Program-made: the position numbers and the translations under genes
Notes under the pieces: model-generated
The model's database searches: none
The model's input: the letters and a program-made list of their open reading frames with translations, nothing else
What the model was told of the DNA's origin: nothing
In this document: positions 25,486-36,334 of the stretch, piece by piece
Layout: each line of letters opens with the position of its first letter
Position numbering within the stretch: position 1 is the stretch's first letter
Assembly (NCBI GenBank): GCA_035699085.1
Contig: DASSBG010000034.1
Span: 1-45,052, forward strand
Direction of reading: 5' to 3'
Origin: DASSBG01 sp035699085
GTDB lineage: Bacteria > Pseudomonadota > Gammaproteobacteria > Xanthomonadales > Rhodanobacteraceae
DNA length: 45,052 nucleotides

Positions 25486-25531
25486 GGTTGGGACTCCCCG
25501 TGATGCAGGCGCGCAAAATACCACAGGAGCC

Positions 25532-25608
25532 GGGACTGGGGACTGGGGACTGGGGACTGGGGACTGGGGACTGGGGACCGGGGACCGGGGAACGGGGAAC
25601 GGAGAACG
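25532..25608. repeat. Period-7 tandem repeat, 11 units (GGGACTG and variants)
   Basis: Eleven uninterrupted 7-bp units run from 25532 to 25608: six GGGACTG, two GGGACCG, two GGGAACG and one GAGAACG. The order of variants shows gradual decay from one end. It lies just upstream of the ABC exporter operon. The rest of 25609-25753 is GC-rich with one more GGGACCGGGACC and no gene. Confidence 0.9.
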
Positions 25609-25753
25609 GGGCCAGGGTGGCAGGGACGTTGGAATTCGTTGATGCGGGGCCCGGGACCGGGACCCCGTCAGAGCGCGGAGCGGCCACCGCCGCCCTCTTC
25701 AAGGGTTGCGCCGCGCGGCGTTCGGCCATGCAGCCAGCGCGCGGGACGGGCCG

Positions 25754-26493
25754 TCAGTGCGCTTTGGGTGGCGGGCCGTAGCTGGCGCGGATGACGCACA
25801 GATAGTCGGCAATCGGCATCATATCCATGTGCTCCCGCCGCAGGTCAAGATGCGCCGGCTCCTCGGTTGGCTTGGGTAAGTAGGCTCCATCCTTGGCCTC
25901 GATCTGACTGCCATAGAGCTGCTTTTTGCCTTGCGCGAGGCGTACGCGGTCAACCAGCATCGCGTAATCATGAGTCGTGATGTCGCCGCTCTTCACGCGC
26001 GGCTTGAGCTGCTTCAATACCGATGCTTGGAAAGCGGGATCGCGGTCGGCGTGCTGGACCAGCAACCATGCGTCGCCCACACCCTCTTGCCCGACATCCG
26101 CCGCCGTCGGAAAACCGTCCCGGGCCACCAAGTGTTTCAGCCACGCGAGATTGTCAGCATCAACGGTCATCACGGCCTGCAGGCTTGCCTTGTCCGGCGC
26201 GCTGCCGGACTGGAAAGCTGTGCGTCGCGCCTTCTCGTCGGCTGCGACACGCTGTTCCAGCTCCTTGCGCAAGTCGGGCTTGGCGGCCGGACCTTGGTGT
26301 CGAGGCTGCGCCAGCGCCTGTTCGCTTTTTTTCGCAGCAATCCATTTGGCGGCGGCCGGACAGTGCCGCTCCAGCGACGCATCAGAATGATCCGGCGCGG
26401 CATACAGCAGTGCGCACAGCATCAGTCCACACAACAGTCCCGCTGCAGGCATGGCCTTGCGTGGCGTTCGTCGGTTCGACATGGCGTGGTCGC

Positions 26494-26497
<4 letters not shown>
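25754..26497 (-). CDS. DUF6624-like exported protein
   Basis: The 247-aa product has an N-terminal hydrophobic segment (AAGLLCGLMLCALLYA, about residues 18-33), probably a signal or anchor. The segment AWLLVQHADRDPAFQ followed by the region around ITTHDYAMLVDRVRLAQGK and QLYGSQI is what I remember as the DUF6624 family, whose function is unknown. The GTG start at 26497 overlaps the lpd stop as GTGA; an ATG at 26482 (MSNRRTPRK) is an equally possible start. Coupling to lpd suggests cotranscription, though a functional link to pyruvate dehydrogenase is not evident. Confidence 0.7.
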
Positions 26498-28326
<1,829 letters not shown>

Positions 28327-28374
28327 GGGAGTTCTCTGCAATCGTTGTGTGCATGGAGCCTGCGTGCAGGCCGC

Positions 28375-28463
28375 CTGTTCGCGAACACGCTCACTCCGGC
28401 ACGAGGATGCGTGCGGCGACGCCCGTCCTACTGCGCGGCGGTCGCGAGCACGCTCGCTCCTAC
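28375..28463. repeat. Pair of REP-like elements between aceF and lpd
   Basis: Two related short elements lie here: TTCGCGAACACGCTCACTCC (about 28379-28398) and GTCGCGAGCACGCTCGCTCC (28441-28460), the latter followed by TACAGG. On the minus strand they read GGAGCGAGCGTGCTCGCGA, a REP form widespread in gammaproteobacteria, and can form a GCGAGC/GCTCGC hairpin. The aceF stop codon TAG (28460-28462) is the first triplet of the right-hand element. Confidence 0.75.
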
Positions 28464-29833
28464 AGGAGCAGGCGGCGCAGGTCGCCCAGCAGCTTCGCCA
28501 GGTAGACGGTGAAACGCGCGGCGGCGGCGCCATCGACCACCCGATGGTCGTAGCTGAGCGACAGCGGCAGCATCAGCCGCGGCTGGAAGGCCTCGCCGTC
28601 CCAGACCGGCTTGATGGTGCTGCGCGACACGCCGAGGATCGCCACCTCCGGCGCGTTGACGATGGGCGTGAAGGCCGTGCCGCCGATGCCGCCAAGCGAA
28701 CTGATCGAGAAGCAGCCGCCGGACATCTCCGCCGGCCCGAGCTTCTTGTCGCGCGCCCGCGCCGAGACCTCTGCCAGCTCGCGCGCCAGTTCCATCAGGC
28801 CTTTCTTGTCGCAGTCGCGGATCACCGGCACCACCAGGCCGTCGGGCGTATCGACGGCGATGCCGATGTGGAAGTACTTTTTCAGGATCAGCTTCTCGCC
28901 GGCGGGGTCCAGAGAGGCATTGAATTGCGGGAACTGCTTGAGTGCCGCCACCACCGCCTTGATCAGGAACACCAGCGGGGTGATCTTCACGTCCTTCTGC
29001 TCGCTGCCGAGCTGCTTGCGGAAGGCCTCCATGCCGGTGATGTCCGCGTCCTCGTGCTGCGTGACGTGCGGGATCATCGCCCAGTTGCGCGCCAGGTTGG
29101 CGCCGGAGATCTTGCGGATGCGCGCCAGCGGCTGCTCCTCGATCTCGCCGAACTTGGCGAAATCCACCTTCGGCCAGGGCAGCAGCTGCAGGCCGCCGAC
29201 CGCGCCACCACCTTCGGCCGGCCGCGCGCCGGAGGCCAGCGCATGCTTGACCCAGCCCTGCACGTCCTCGCGCTGGATGCGGCCCTTGCGGCCGGTGCCC
29301 TTGACCTGGCCGATGTCGACCCCGAGCTCGCGGGCGTAGGCACGCACGGCCGGGCTGGCGTAGGGCGCGTCGCCGGGCATCGCCACGCCGGACTCGAACG
29401 GCACCGGCGGGCTGCGCCTGCCAGGATCGCTGGCCGGTTCGCTCGGCTCGTCGGCTTCCCCGGGCTGGTCATCGGACGCGGGTGCCGGCGCGGGGGCCGG
29501 CGCGGGGGCCGGCGCGGGGGCGGCGGCGGGCGCCGGAGCGGGCGCAGGAGCCGGTGCGGGAGCCGGTGCGGGCGCATCGGTCTTGCCCGCCGCGTCGGCC
29601 TCGATGGTCGCGATCACCGCGCCCTGGCCCACCTCGTCGCCTTCCTTGACCTTCACTTGCTTGACCGTGCCGGCAAAGGGCGCGGGCACTTCCATGGTGG
29701 CCTTGTCCGACTCGAGCGTGATCAGGCTCTGGTCCTTGTCAACGTGGTCGCCGGCATGAACCAGCACCTCGATGACGGGAACCGCGTCGAAATCGCCGAT
29801 ATCGGGCACGCGCGCTTCTTTGATGTCGGCCAT
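28460..29833 (-). CDS. aceF: Dihydrolipoyllysine-residue acetyltransferase (PDH E2)
   Basis: E2 transfers acetyl from lipoyl-lysine to coenzyme A and forms the core of pyruvate dehydrogenase. The 457-aa protein has one lipoyl domain (residues 1-80, Lys in LESDKATMEVP), an Ala/Pro linker (about 85-120) built of simple DNA repeats, a peripheral subunit-binding domain (ASPAVRAYARELGVDIGQV, about 155-190), and the catalytic domain ending in SYDHRVVDGAAAARF with the active His and Asp. It precedes lpd on the same strand. Its stop codon comes from a REP element. Confidence 0.96.
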   Translation of the reverse strand: MADIKEARVPDIGDFDAVPVIEVLVHAGDHVDKDQSLITLESDKATMEVPAPFAGTVKQVKVKEGDEVGQGAVIATIEADAAGKTDAPAPAPAPAPAPAPAPAAAPAPAPAPAPAPAPASDDQPGEADEPSEPASDPGRRSPPVPFESGVAMPGDAPYASPAVRAYARELGVDIGQVKGTGRKGRIQREDVQGWVKHALASGARPAEGGGAVGGLQLLPWPKVDFAKFGEIEEQPLARIRKISGANLARNWAMIPHVTQHEDADITGMEAFRKQLGSEQKDVKITPLVFLIKAVVAALKQFPQFNASLDPAGEKLILKKYFHIGIAVDTPDGLVVPVIRDCDKKGLMELARELAEVSARARDKKLGPAEMSGGCFSISSLGGIGGTAFTPIVNAPEVAILGVSRSTIKPVWDGEAFQPRLMLPLSLSYDHRVVDGAAAARFTVYLAKLLGDLRRLLL

Positions 29834-30058
29834 GGATTCTCCCGCGGGCAGTGGACAAGCCGCGCCGGCGGTCGGCGCCAGCGAAACGGTCATGATAATG
29901 CGAACCGCCACCGCTTTCGCCACCGCCAGCCAACCACCCGCCGCGATGCAGGGCGGCGGAGCGCGTCGAGTGCGACGTCCCGCAACCACAGCCGCGCGGC
30001 AAAGCGCCGTTCATCGCCGCCACGCGATCATGGAAAGCCCGTCGCAAGGACCGCCCCC
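29834..30058. promoter_or_regulatory. Divergent intergenic region, aceF / yihY
   Basis: This 225-base interval separates two divergent genes and should contain both promoters. I see no confident binding site, riboswitch or small gene. The sequence is less GC-biased near 29890-29905 (GTCATGATAATGCG), which may be part of the aceF promoter. Confidence 0.3.
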
Positions 30059-30952
30059 ATGCCGAAGTGGTTGCGCACAAGCTGGCAAGTCGTCTGTGCC
30101 ACCCTCAGCGGCTTCGGCAAGGACGAGCTGGTGGTGCGGGCGGCGGCATTGGCTTTTTACACTGCGCTGTCGTTCGCGCCGCTGCTGGTGCTGCTGCTGT
30201 GGGTCGTCGCTTCGCTGCAGCCGGAGTGGCAGGCGCGGCTGGTCAACGAGATCAGCAGCACCATCGGCCCGCGCGCCGCCGAGGCGGTAAAGATGGTGAT
30301 CGCCAACGCCAAGGAGCGGCCGGGCCTCGGCGACCTCGCCGCCTGGATCGGCGCCGGCGCCACCTTGTTCAGTGCATCGCTGGTGTTTGCCCAGCTGCAG
30401 GGCGCGCTCAACCGCGTCTGGGGCCTGCGCGCGCGGCCTGGCCGGGCGCTGCGCGGCTGGATCCGCACGCGGCTGCGCGGCATGGGCCTGCTGCTGGCAC
30501 TGGCCTTCCTGCTGGTGGTCTCGTTCGCTGCCAGCGCGGTGATCACGATCCTGGTGCCGGGCGATTCGCTGGCCTTGATGATCGTCGACATCATCGTCAC
30601 CCTGGCGGTCTTCGTCTGCGTCTTCGCCGCGCTGTTCCATGAGGTGCCGGACGCCATCGTCGAATGGCGCGACGCCTTTGCCGGCGCCGGCTTCACCGTG
30701 GTGCTGTTCGTCATCGGCAAGTTCGCGCTGGGCTATTACATGGCGCACAGCACCATCGGCGGCGCCTACGGCCCGGCCGGCGCGCTGGTGGTGCTGCTGG
30801 TGTGGGTCTACTACTCGGCGATCATCCTGCTGGTGGGCGCCGAGCTCACCGAAGCTATCGCCGAGGCCCGCGGCGAACCGATTCGGCCCAACCCGCACGC
30901 CGACGCATCCGCCACCAAGCGAAAGAACCTCCCCGACCCCGAAACTGGCTGA
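30059..30952 (+). CDS. YihY/BrkB-family inner membrane protein
   Basis: The 297-aa protein has the family signature near its start (AAALAFYTALSFAPLLVLLL) and six predicted membrane segments at about 30-50, 95-115, 140-165, 175-200, 210-230 and 245-265. FYTALSFAP, GATLFSASLVFAQLQGALNRVWG and GGAYGPAGALVVLLVWVYYS are typical. Family members were once misassigned as RNase BN; their role is not settled, with envelope functions suggested. The start is the ATG giving MPKWLRTSWQ; the frame is open far upstream antisense to aceF, which is a shadow. Confidence 0.88.
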   Translation: MPKWLRTSWQVVCATLSGFGKDELVVRAAALAFYTALSFAPLLVLLLWVVASLQPEWQARLVNEISSTIGPRAAEAVKMVIANAKERPGLGDLAAWIGAGATLFSASLVFAQLQGALNRVWGLRARPGRALRGWIRTRLRGMGLLLALAFLLVVSFAASAVITILVPGDSLALMIVDIIVTLAVFVCVFAALFHEVPDAIVEWRDAFAGAGFTVVLFVIGKFALGYYMAHSTIGGAYGPAGALVVLLVWVYYSAIILLVGAELTEAIAEARGEPIRPNPHADASATKRKNLPDPETG

Positions 30953-31018
30953 ACGGGAGCCAAACAAGCGGCGGTCGCTGGTAAAGTTGCTCTTCGCCAC
31001 CCGCAAAGAGCGCCTCCC

Positions 31019-31930
31019 ATGCTGGCCATCCGCAACCTCTGCAAGACCTACGACAACAACGTGCGCGCGCTGCACGACGTCTCGCTGGACATCCCGCGCG
31101 GGATGTTCGGCCTGCTCGGCCCCAACGGCGCCGGCAAATCGACGCTGATGCGCACCATCGCCACCTTGCAGGAACCGGACTCCGGCTCGATCACCCTCGA
31201 CGGCGCCGACCTGCTGGCGGACAAGCAGGCCACCCGCCGCCAGCTCGGCTACCTGCCGCAGGACTTCGGCGTCTACCCGAAGGTCGCGGTGCAGGACATG
31301 CTGGACCACTATGCCGTCCTCAAGGGCGTCACCGCCCGCGGCGAGCGGCGCGAGCTGGTCGAGGCGCTGCTCCGCCAGGTCAATCTCTGGGACGTGCGCC
31401 GGCGCTGGCTGGGCGGTTTCTCCGGCGGCATGCGCCAGCGCTTCGGCATCGCCCAGGCGCTGATCGGCGAGCCCAAGCTGATCATCGTCGACGAGCCCAC
31501 CGCCGGCCTCGACCCGGAGGAGCGCAACCGCTTCCTCAACCTGCTGGCCGAGATCGGCGAGCGGGTGGTGGTCATCCTCTCCACCCACATCGTCGACGAC
31601 GTCACGGACCTCTGCCAGCACATGGCGATCATCGGCCAGGGCCAGGTGCTGCTGGCCGGCGTGCCGCGCGATGCGATCGCCAGCCTCGAGGGCCGGGTAT
31701 GGCGGGCCACCGTCGACAAGTCGCGGCTGGCCGATTACCAGTCACGCATGACCGTGCTCTCCACCCGCCTGTCCGAGGGCCGCACGCAGTTGCACGTGCT
31801 GGCCGATGCAGCGCCCGAGCCGGGCTTCACCAACGTGCCACCCGACCTCGAGGACGTCTATTTCGGCCAGTTGCAGCGCCAGGCGGAGGCTGCGGCACCC
31901 AGCGCCGAAGCCGAAGCCGAGGTGGCCTGA
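31019..31930 (+). CDS. ABC transporter ATP-binding protein paired with permease/M1 fusion
   Basis: The 303-aa ATPase carries Walker A LLGPNGAGKST, the Q-loop in GYLPQDFGVYP, signature FSGGMRQRFG, Walker B LIIVDEPTAGLDPEE and the H-loop in ILSTHIVDDV. A C-terminal regulatory extension of about 80 residues ends in an Ala/Glu tail. It is followed after 3 bases by the permease/peptidase fusion and so energises that unit. The substrate is unknown. Confidence 0.92.
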   Translation: MLAIRNLCKTYDNNVRALHDVSLDIPRGMFGLLGPNGAGKSTLMRTIATLQEPDSGSITLDGADLLADKQATRRQLGYLPQDFGVYPKVAVQDMLDHYAVLKGVTARGERRELVEALLRQVNLWDVRRRWLGGFSGGMRQRFGIAQALIGEPKLIIVDEPTAGLDPEERNRFLNLLAEIGERVVVILSTHIVDDVTDLCQHMAIIGQGQVLLAGVPRDAIASLEGRVWRATVDKSRLADYQSRMTVLSTRLSEGRTQLHVLADAAPEPGFTNVPPDLEDVYFGQLQRQAEAAAPSAEAEAEVA

Positions 31931-31933
31931 GCC

Positions 31934-34900
31934 ATGGTCGGCGAAATCCTGCGCTTCGAGCTGCGCCAGCAACTGCGCGCGCCGCTGTTCTGGGTGGTGG
32001 CCCTGGCGTTCGCGCTGCTCGCTTTCATGTTCGTGACCACCGACGCCGTATCCATCGGCGGCGGCATGGGCAACGTGCACCGCAACGCGCCGATCGTCAT
32101 CATCCGCCTGTTGACCGTGTTCAGCGTGCTCAGCATGTTCCTGGTGACGATGTTCGTCGCCGGCGCCATCCTGCGCGACTTCAACCAACGCAGCGCGGAG
32201 ATGCTGTTTGCCACGCCGGTAAGCAAGGGCGCCTACCTTGGCGGCCGCTTCGGGGCCGGCTTCCTGGTCGCGCTGGCGGTGATGGTGGTCACCGCCTTCG
32301 GCCTGTTCATCGGCACCTTCATGCCCTGGCTGGAAGCCGCGCGGCTGGGTCCGACCAGCATCGCCGCCTACCTCTGGACCTTCGGCATCATCGTCATTCC
32401 CGACATGCTGCTGATCTCGGCCTTCCTGTTCCTGATCGCGTCGCTGACCCGATCGATGCTTGCCACCTACATCGGCATCATCGCGTTCTTCGTGCTGCAG
32501 ACGATCGCCGGCACGCTGCTTGGCGACATCACCCACCACACCGCGGCGTCGCTGCTGGATCCGTTCGGCCTGCACACGATCAGCCTGGCGGTTCGCTATT
32601 GGTCGGTGGCACAGCAAAACACGCAGTTGCCCGAGCTGTCCGGCCTGCTGCTCGCCAACCGCGCGCTGTGGCTCGCCGTTGCGATTGGCCTGCTGGCGCT
32701 GAACTGGAAGCTGTTCCGGCCCGACAGCGAAGGCCTGCGCTGGCGCCGGCGCAAGCGCGCCGCGGCCGCCGCCGCAGCCGCGACGCCTGCTGTCGGGGCG
32801 GCAAGCCAGCCCTTGTCGCTGCCCGAGGTGGCGATGCGTGACGATCTCGGCGCGCACTGGACACAGTTCACGGCCAGCGCACGCCGCTACACAACGAGCG
32901 TGCTGCGCGGCGTGCCGTTCCTGATCATGCTGGTGTGCGGTTTGGCCAACCTCACCGGCACGCTGGCGCTCTCGGGCACGATCTATGGCACGCCGGTCTA
33001 TCCGGTCACCCACACCATGCTGCGCACCATCAGCGGCAGCTTCGAGTGGCTGATGTGGATCATCCTGATCTTCTACGCCGGCGAGCTGATCTGGCGCGAG
33101 CGCAGCCTGCGCACCAGCGAAGTCAGCGACGCCATGCCCTCGCCCAACTGGGTGGCGCTGGCTTCGAAACTGACCGCCCTGGTCGCCGTGATCTTCACCT
33201 TCCTGGCCATTGGCGCCGTCTGGTGCATGGGCTGGCAGCTGGCGCACGGATATACCCACCTGGAGCCGCTGCTGTACGTCAAGGGCTTGGCGCTCGACGC
33301 CATCCCGTTGGTGCTGGTCGCGGTGATGGCCGTGTTCCTGCAGGTGCTGGCGAACAACAAGTTCCTCGGCTACCTGCTGATCATCCTGGTGCTGGCCGGC
33401 AACCTGACGCTGGCCCTGATGCACCACGAAAGCAACATGTACAGCTACGCCGGCGCGCCCGGCGTGCCGTACTCCGACCTCAATGGTTTTGGCCATTTCT
33501 GGGTCGGCGCGCTGTGGTTCTACGGTTACTGGGGCTGGTTCGCGCTTGGCCTGCTGGTGGCCACGGCCTTGTTGTGGGTGCGCGGCACCGGCCACACCTG
33601 GGCGGCGCGCAGGCGCGAGGTACGCGCCCGCTTCACGATGCCGGCCAAGGTCACGCTGGCCATCGCCGTCACCGGCTTCGTGTTGTTCGGTGGCTGGATC
33701 TTCTACAACACCAACGTGCTCAACGAGTACCTGCCCAGCGACCAGGGCAAGCAACGCGTGGCCGACTACGAGAAGGCCTACGCCAGGTACAAGGACCTGC
33801 CGCAGCCGCGCATCACCGACGTCACCGCCGACGTCGACATCTACCCCGGCCAGCGCCGCCTGCACATCAAGGGCCACTACACGCTGGTCAACAAGCACGA
33901 CGTGCCGATCGACACGCTGCACATGCGCCTCGACGCCTTCCGCCCGACGACGCACCTGACGCTGGATTCGCTGTCCATGCCGCCGCACAGCATCGTCACG
34001 CAGGACAAGGTCCAGGGGGTGACGATCTACAAGCTCGACACGCCCTTGCAGCCGGGCCAGTCGATGGCCTTCGATTTCGAGGAGACCTACGCGCCGCAGG
34101 GCTTCACCAACGGCACCGGCGAAACCTTCCTGGTCCACAACGGCAGCTTCATCCACAACACCGGCGTGTTCCCGCAGTTCGGCTACGACTGGAACCGCAA
34201 GCTCAGCAGCCGCAGCGACCGGCGCAAGTACGGCCTGGACCCGGACGCGCCGCGCATGCCGCCGCTCAGCGACAAACCCGCCGATCGCGCCAACACCTAC
34301 ATCAGCCACGATGCCGACTGGATCAACTTCGCCACCACCGTGTGCACGGCGGGCGACCAGATCGCCATCGCGCCCGGCCACCTGACCCGCAAGTGGACCA
34401 CCGGCAACGGCCGCGCCTGCTTCCATTACAAGATGGACCAGCCGATGCTGAACTTCTTCACCTACGTGTCGGCGCGCTACGCGGTGAAGCAGGAGACCTG
34501 GGACGGCGTCGACATCAGCGTGTACTACAACGCCGAGCACGAGTGGAACGTGGGCCGCATGATCGACGCGGTGAAGACGTCGCTGGACTATTACAACAGC
34601 CAGTACACGCCGTACCAGTTCGACCAGTTGCGGATCCTGGAATTTCCCCGCTACGCGAGTTTCGCTCAGTCCTTCGCCAACACCATTCCGTTTTCCGAGA
34701 GCATCGGCTTCATTGCCGACCTGCGCGACAAGGACGACATCGACTACGTCACCGAGGTCACCGCCCACGAGGTGGCACACCAGTGGTGGGCGCACCGCGT
34801 GATCGGCGCCGACATGCAGGGCGCCACCATGCTCAGCGAATCGCTGGCGCAGTACTCGTCGCTGATGGTGATGCAGCACCTGTACGGCAAGGACAAGATG

Positions 34901-35554
34901 CGCAAGTTCCTGAAGTACGAACTGGACAGCTACCTGCGCGGCCGCACCATGGAGCGCAACAAGGAAAACCCGCTGGCCAAGGTGGAAGGCCAGAGTTACA
35001 TCCGCTATCGCAAGGGCTCGATGATCTTCTACGCTCTGCAGGACTACATCGGCGAGTCCACCCTCAATGCGGTGCTCAAGCAGTTCCTGATCGACAAGGG
35101 CTTCCAGCAGCCGCCGTACACCAACAGCCTCCAGTTCATGGCCGCGCTGTCGAAGGCGGCCGGGCCGCGGTGGAAGAGCGTGCTCGACGACTGGTTCTGG
35201 AAGATCACGCTGTACGACGATCGCGTGATCTCCGCCACGGCGAAGGAATCACCGGCCGGTGGCTGGGACGTCACCTTGAAGGTCCACACCGGCAAGACCC
35301 ACGCCGACGGCGAGGGTCATGAAACCGCCGCGAAGTTCGACCTGCCGGTGGACATCGGCGTGTTCGCCAAGGCTGCGAGCGGCGACCAGGACGACGCCAA
35401 GGTGCTCTACCTGGCGAAGCGCAAGGTCGGCGATGGCGACCAGACCATCACCCTGCACGTGGACGACAAGCCTTACGAAGTCGGCATCGACCCGTACAAC
35501 AAGCTGATCGACCGCGTGTCCAGCGACAACCGCATGGCGGTGACCCTGCAGTAG
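31934..35554 (+). CDS. ABC permease fused to M1-family metallopeptidase domain
   Basis: The 1206-aa protein joins two modules. Residues 1-about 600 contain around a dozen membrane helices in two ABC-2-like sets (first set 1-270, then a cytoplasmic linker with an Ala-rich stretch near 285, second set 320-600). After a last helix near 580-600, residues about 640-1090 form an extracytoplasmic M1-like peptidase domain with zinc motif HEVAHQWW (His945, Glu946, His949) and a following Glu in MLSESLAQ. That Glu is 20 residues after His949, one more than the classical 19. The GAMEN exopeptidase motif is not seen; the equivalent region reads ASFAQSFANTIPFSES. Such fusions are known in Bacteroidetes and Xanthomonadales; the exported substrate is not. 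Confidence 0.88.
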   Translation: MVGEILRFELRQQLRAPLFWVVALAFALLAFMFVTTDAVSIGGGMGNVHRNAPIVIIRLLTVFSVLSMFLVTMFVAGAILRDFNQRSAEMLFATPVSKGAYLGGRFGAGFLVALAVMVVTAFGLFIGTFMPWLEAARLGPTSIAAYLWTFGIIVIPDMLLISAFLFLIASLTRSMLATYIGIIAFFVLQTIAGTLLGDITHHTAASLLDPFGLHTISLAVRYWSVAQQNTQLPELSGLLLANRALWLAVAIGLLALNWKLFRPDSEGLRWRRRKRAAAAAAAATPAVGAASQPLSLPEVAMRDDLGAHWTQFTASARRYTTSVLRGVPFLIMLVCGLANLTGTLALSGTIYGTPVYPVTHTMLRTISGSFEWLMWIILIFYAGELIWRERSLRTSEVSDAMPSPNWVALASKLTALVAVIFTFLAIGAVWCMGWQLAHGYTHLEPLLYVKGLALDAIPLVLVAVMAVFLQVLANNKFLGYLLIILVLAGNLTLALMHHESNMYSYAGAPGVPYSDLNGFGHFWVGALWFYGYWGWFALGLLVATALLWVRGTGHTWAARRREVRARFTMPAKVTLAIAVTGFVLFGGWIFYNTNVLNEYLPSDQGKQRVADYEKAYARYKDLPQPRITDVTADVDIYPGQRRLHIKGHYTLVNKHDVPIDTLHMRLDAFRPTTHLTLDSLSMPPHSIVTQDKVQGVTIYKLDTPLQPGQSMAFDFEETYAPQGFTNGTGETFLVHNGSFIHNTGVFPQFGYDWNRKLSSRSDRRKYGLDPDAPRMPPLSDKPADRANTYISHDADWINFATTVCTAGDQIAIAPGHLTRKWTTGNGRACFHYKMDQPMLNFFTYVSARYAVKQETWDGVDISVYYNAEHEWNVGRMIDAVKTSLDYYNSQYTPYQFDQLRILEFPRYASFAQSFANTIPFSESIGFIADLRDKDDIDYVTEVTAHEVAHQWWAHRVIGADMQGATMLSESLAQYSSLMVMQHLYGKDKMRKFLKYELDSYLRGRTMERNKENPLAKVEGQSYIRYRKGSMIFYALQDYIGESTLNAVLKQFLIDKGFQQPPYTNSLQFMAALSKAAGPRWKSVLDDWFWKITLYDDRVISATAKESPAGGWDVTLKVHTGKTHADGEGHETAAKFDLPVDIGVFAKAASGDQDDAKVLYLAKRKVGDGDQTITLHVDDKPYEVGIDPYNKLIDRVSSDNRMAVTLQ

Positions 35555-35591
35555 CGCCCCCTGCAGCAGCGGCCGGCGCGCGAGGCGCTGC

Positions 35592-35635
35592 CGCGCAAAA
35601 AAAGCGATGCCGCGGCGCATTCCCTGCGCCGCGGC
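35592..35635 (-). terminator. Intrinsic terminator of the 35729-36211 gene
   Basis: An 11-bp perfect stem (GCCGCGGCGCA at 35609-35619 with TGCGCCGCGGC at 35625-35635) is followed, on the minus strand, by CATCGCTTTTTTTG (35608-35595). This is a good intrinsic terminator for minus-strand transcription coming from the lipoprotein gene at 36211; the stem may also limit read-through from the opposite ABC/M1 gene. Confidence 0.85.
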
Positions 35636-35728
35636 AACGTGGTCAGTCCGCAATCCCTGCGGGTGGCGTCCGTGCCGAATCTTCTCGAGCGGCGCCGGCC
35701 GGCTGATCGCCTCCGCGCCGCTGGCAGG

Positions 35729-36211
35729 CTAGTCGCCGTTGGCAGGCTCGATATCCATCACGCCGACCGCGACGCCGATGCCGATACCCTGGCCGGTGCC
35801 GGTCAGCGCGAGCGACACCGTGCCCTTGGTCAGCACCTGGGCGCTGCCCGATTGGGTCGCTCCGGCATGCACCTCGCCCTGCACATACTCGCCGTAGACC
35901 TGGTCGATGTCGTGCACGCCGGTGAAATTGCCGTGGCCGTCGTCAATGTGGTATTTGCCGACCGTGAGGCCACCGCCGTGGGCGGTGATGGTGACCGGCG
36001 CACTGCTGCCGTCGTTGCAGGTCACCAGGCCCTTGCCGCTGGCATGTTTCACCAGCGCGGCCCAGCCGGTCAGCGAGTAGGTCAGGCGGCAATCAATGGT
36101 GGCCGACGCGATACCGTTTTCCTGCGCCGTCTGCGATGGCTGGGTAGCACAGCCCGCCAGTCCAAGGACGGCACTCGAAGCGGCTATCGCGCAAAGCATG
36201 CGTCGTTTCAT
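35729..36211 (-). CDS. Small lipoprotein of unknown function
   Basis: The 160-aa protein begins MKRRMLCAIAASSAVLGLAGC, a clear lipoprotein signal (lipobox LAGC). The mature domain is Gly/Thr-rich and beta-predicted, with CRLTYSLTGWAALVKHASGK and GNFTGVHDIDQVYGEYVQGE, two cysteines that may pair, and a terminal GTGQGIGIGVAVGVMDIEP strand. I do not recognise a named family with confidence. It ends at a strong terminator and lies 123 bases downstream of the 36335-37162 gene, so it probably has its own promoter or follows that gene in an operon. Confidence 0.8.
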   Translation of the reverse strand: MKRRMLCAIAASSAVLGLAGCATQPSQTAQENGIASATIDCRLTYSLTGWAALVKHASGKGLVTCNDGSSAPVTITAHGGGLTVGKYHIDDGHGNFTGVHDIDQVYGEYVQGEVHAGATQSGSAQVLTKGTVSLALTGTGQGIGIGVAVGVMDIEPANGD

Positions 36212-36334
36212 GGCTGCAACTCCTTTTGGGTTCAGCCTGAAGTTTCGTCGCTTGACGCTGAATTGGGGCCGACCGGCCGCGCGGAGTGTTCAGCCTGAGT
36301 TTCGCAGGGGGCCGGATTGGCCCTGCACGGGTCG
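36212..36334. repeat. Short direct repeat between two minus-strand genes
   Basis: GTTCAGCCTGAAGTTTCG (36229-36246) and GTTCAGCCTGAGTTTCG (36288-36304) are near-identical copies about 59 bases apart in the leader of the lipoprotein gene. They may be protein-binding sites or chance duplication. Confidence 0.4.

Noticed and set aside
31742..34879. A 1045-codon minus-strand open frame
   Set aside because: It lies antisense to the ABC ATPase and the permease/M1 fusion, which have intact motifs. The translation is rich in His, Arg and Gln, typical of a GC-driven shadow.
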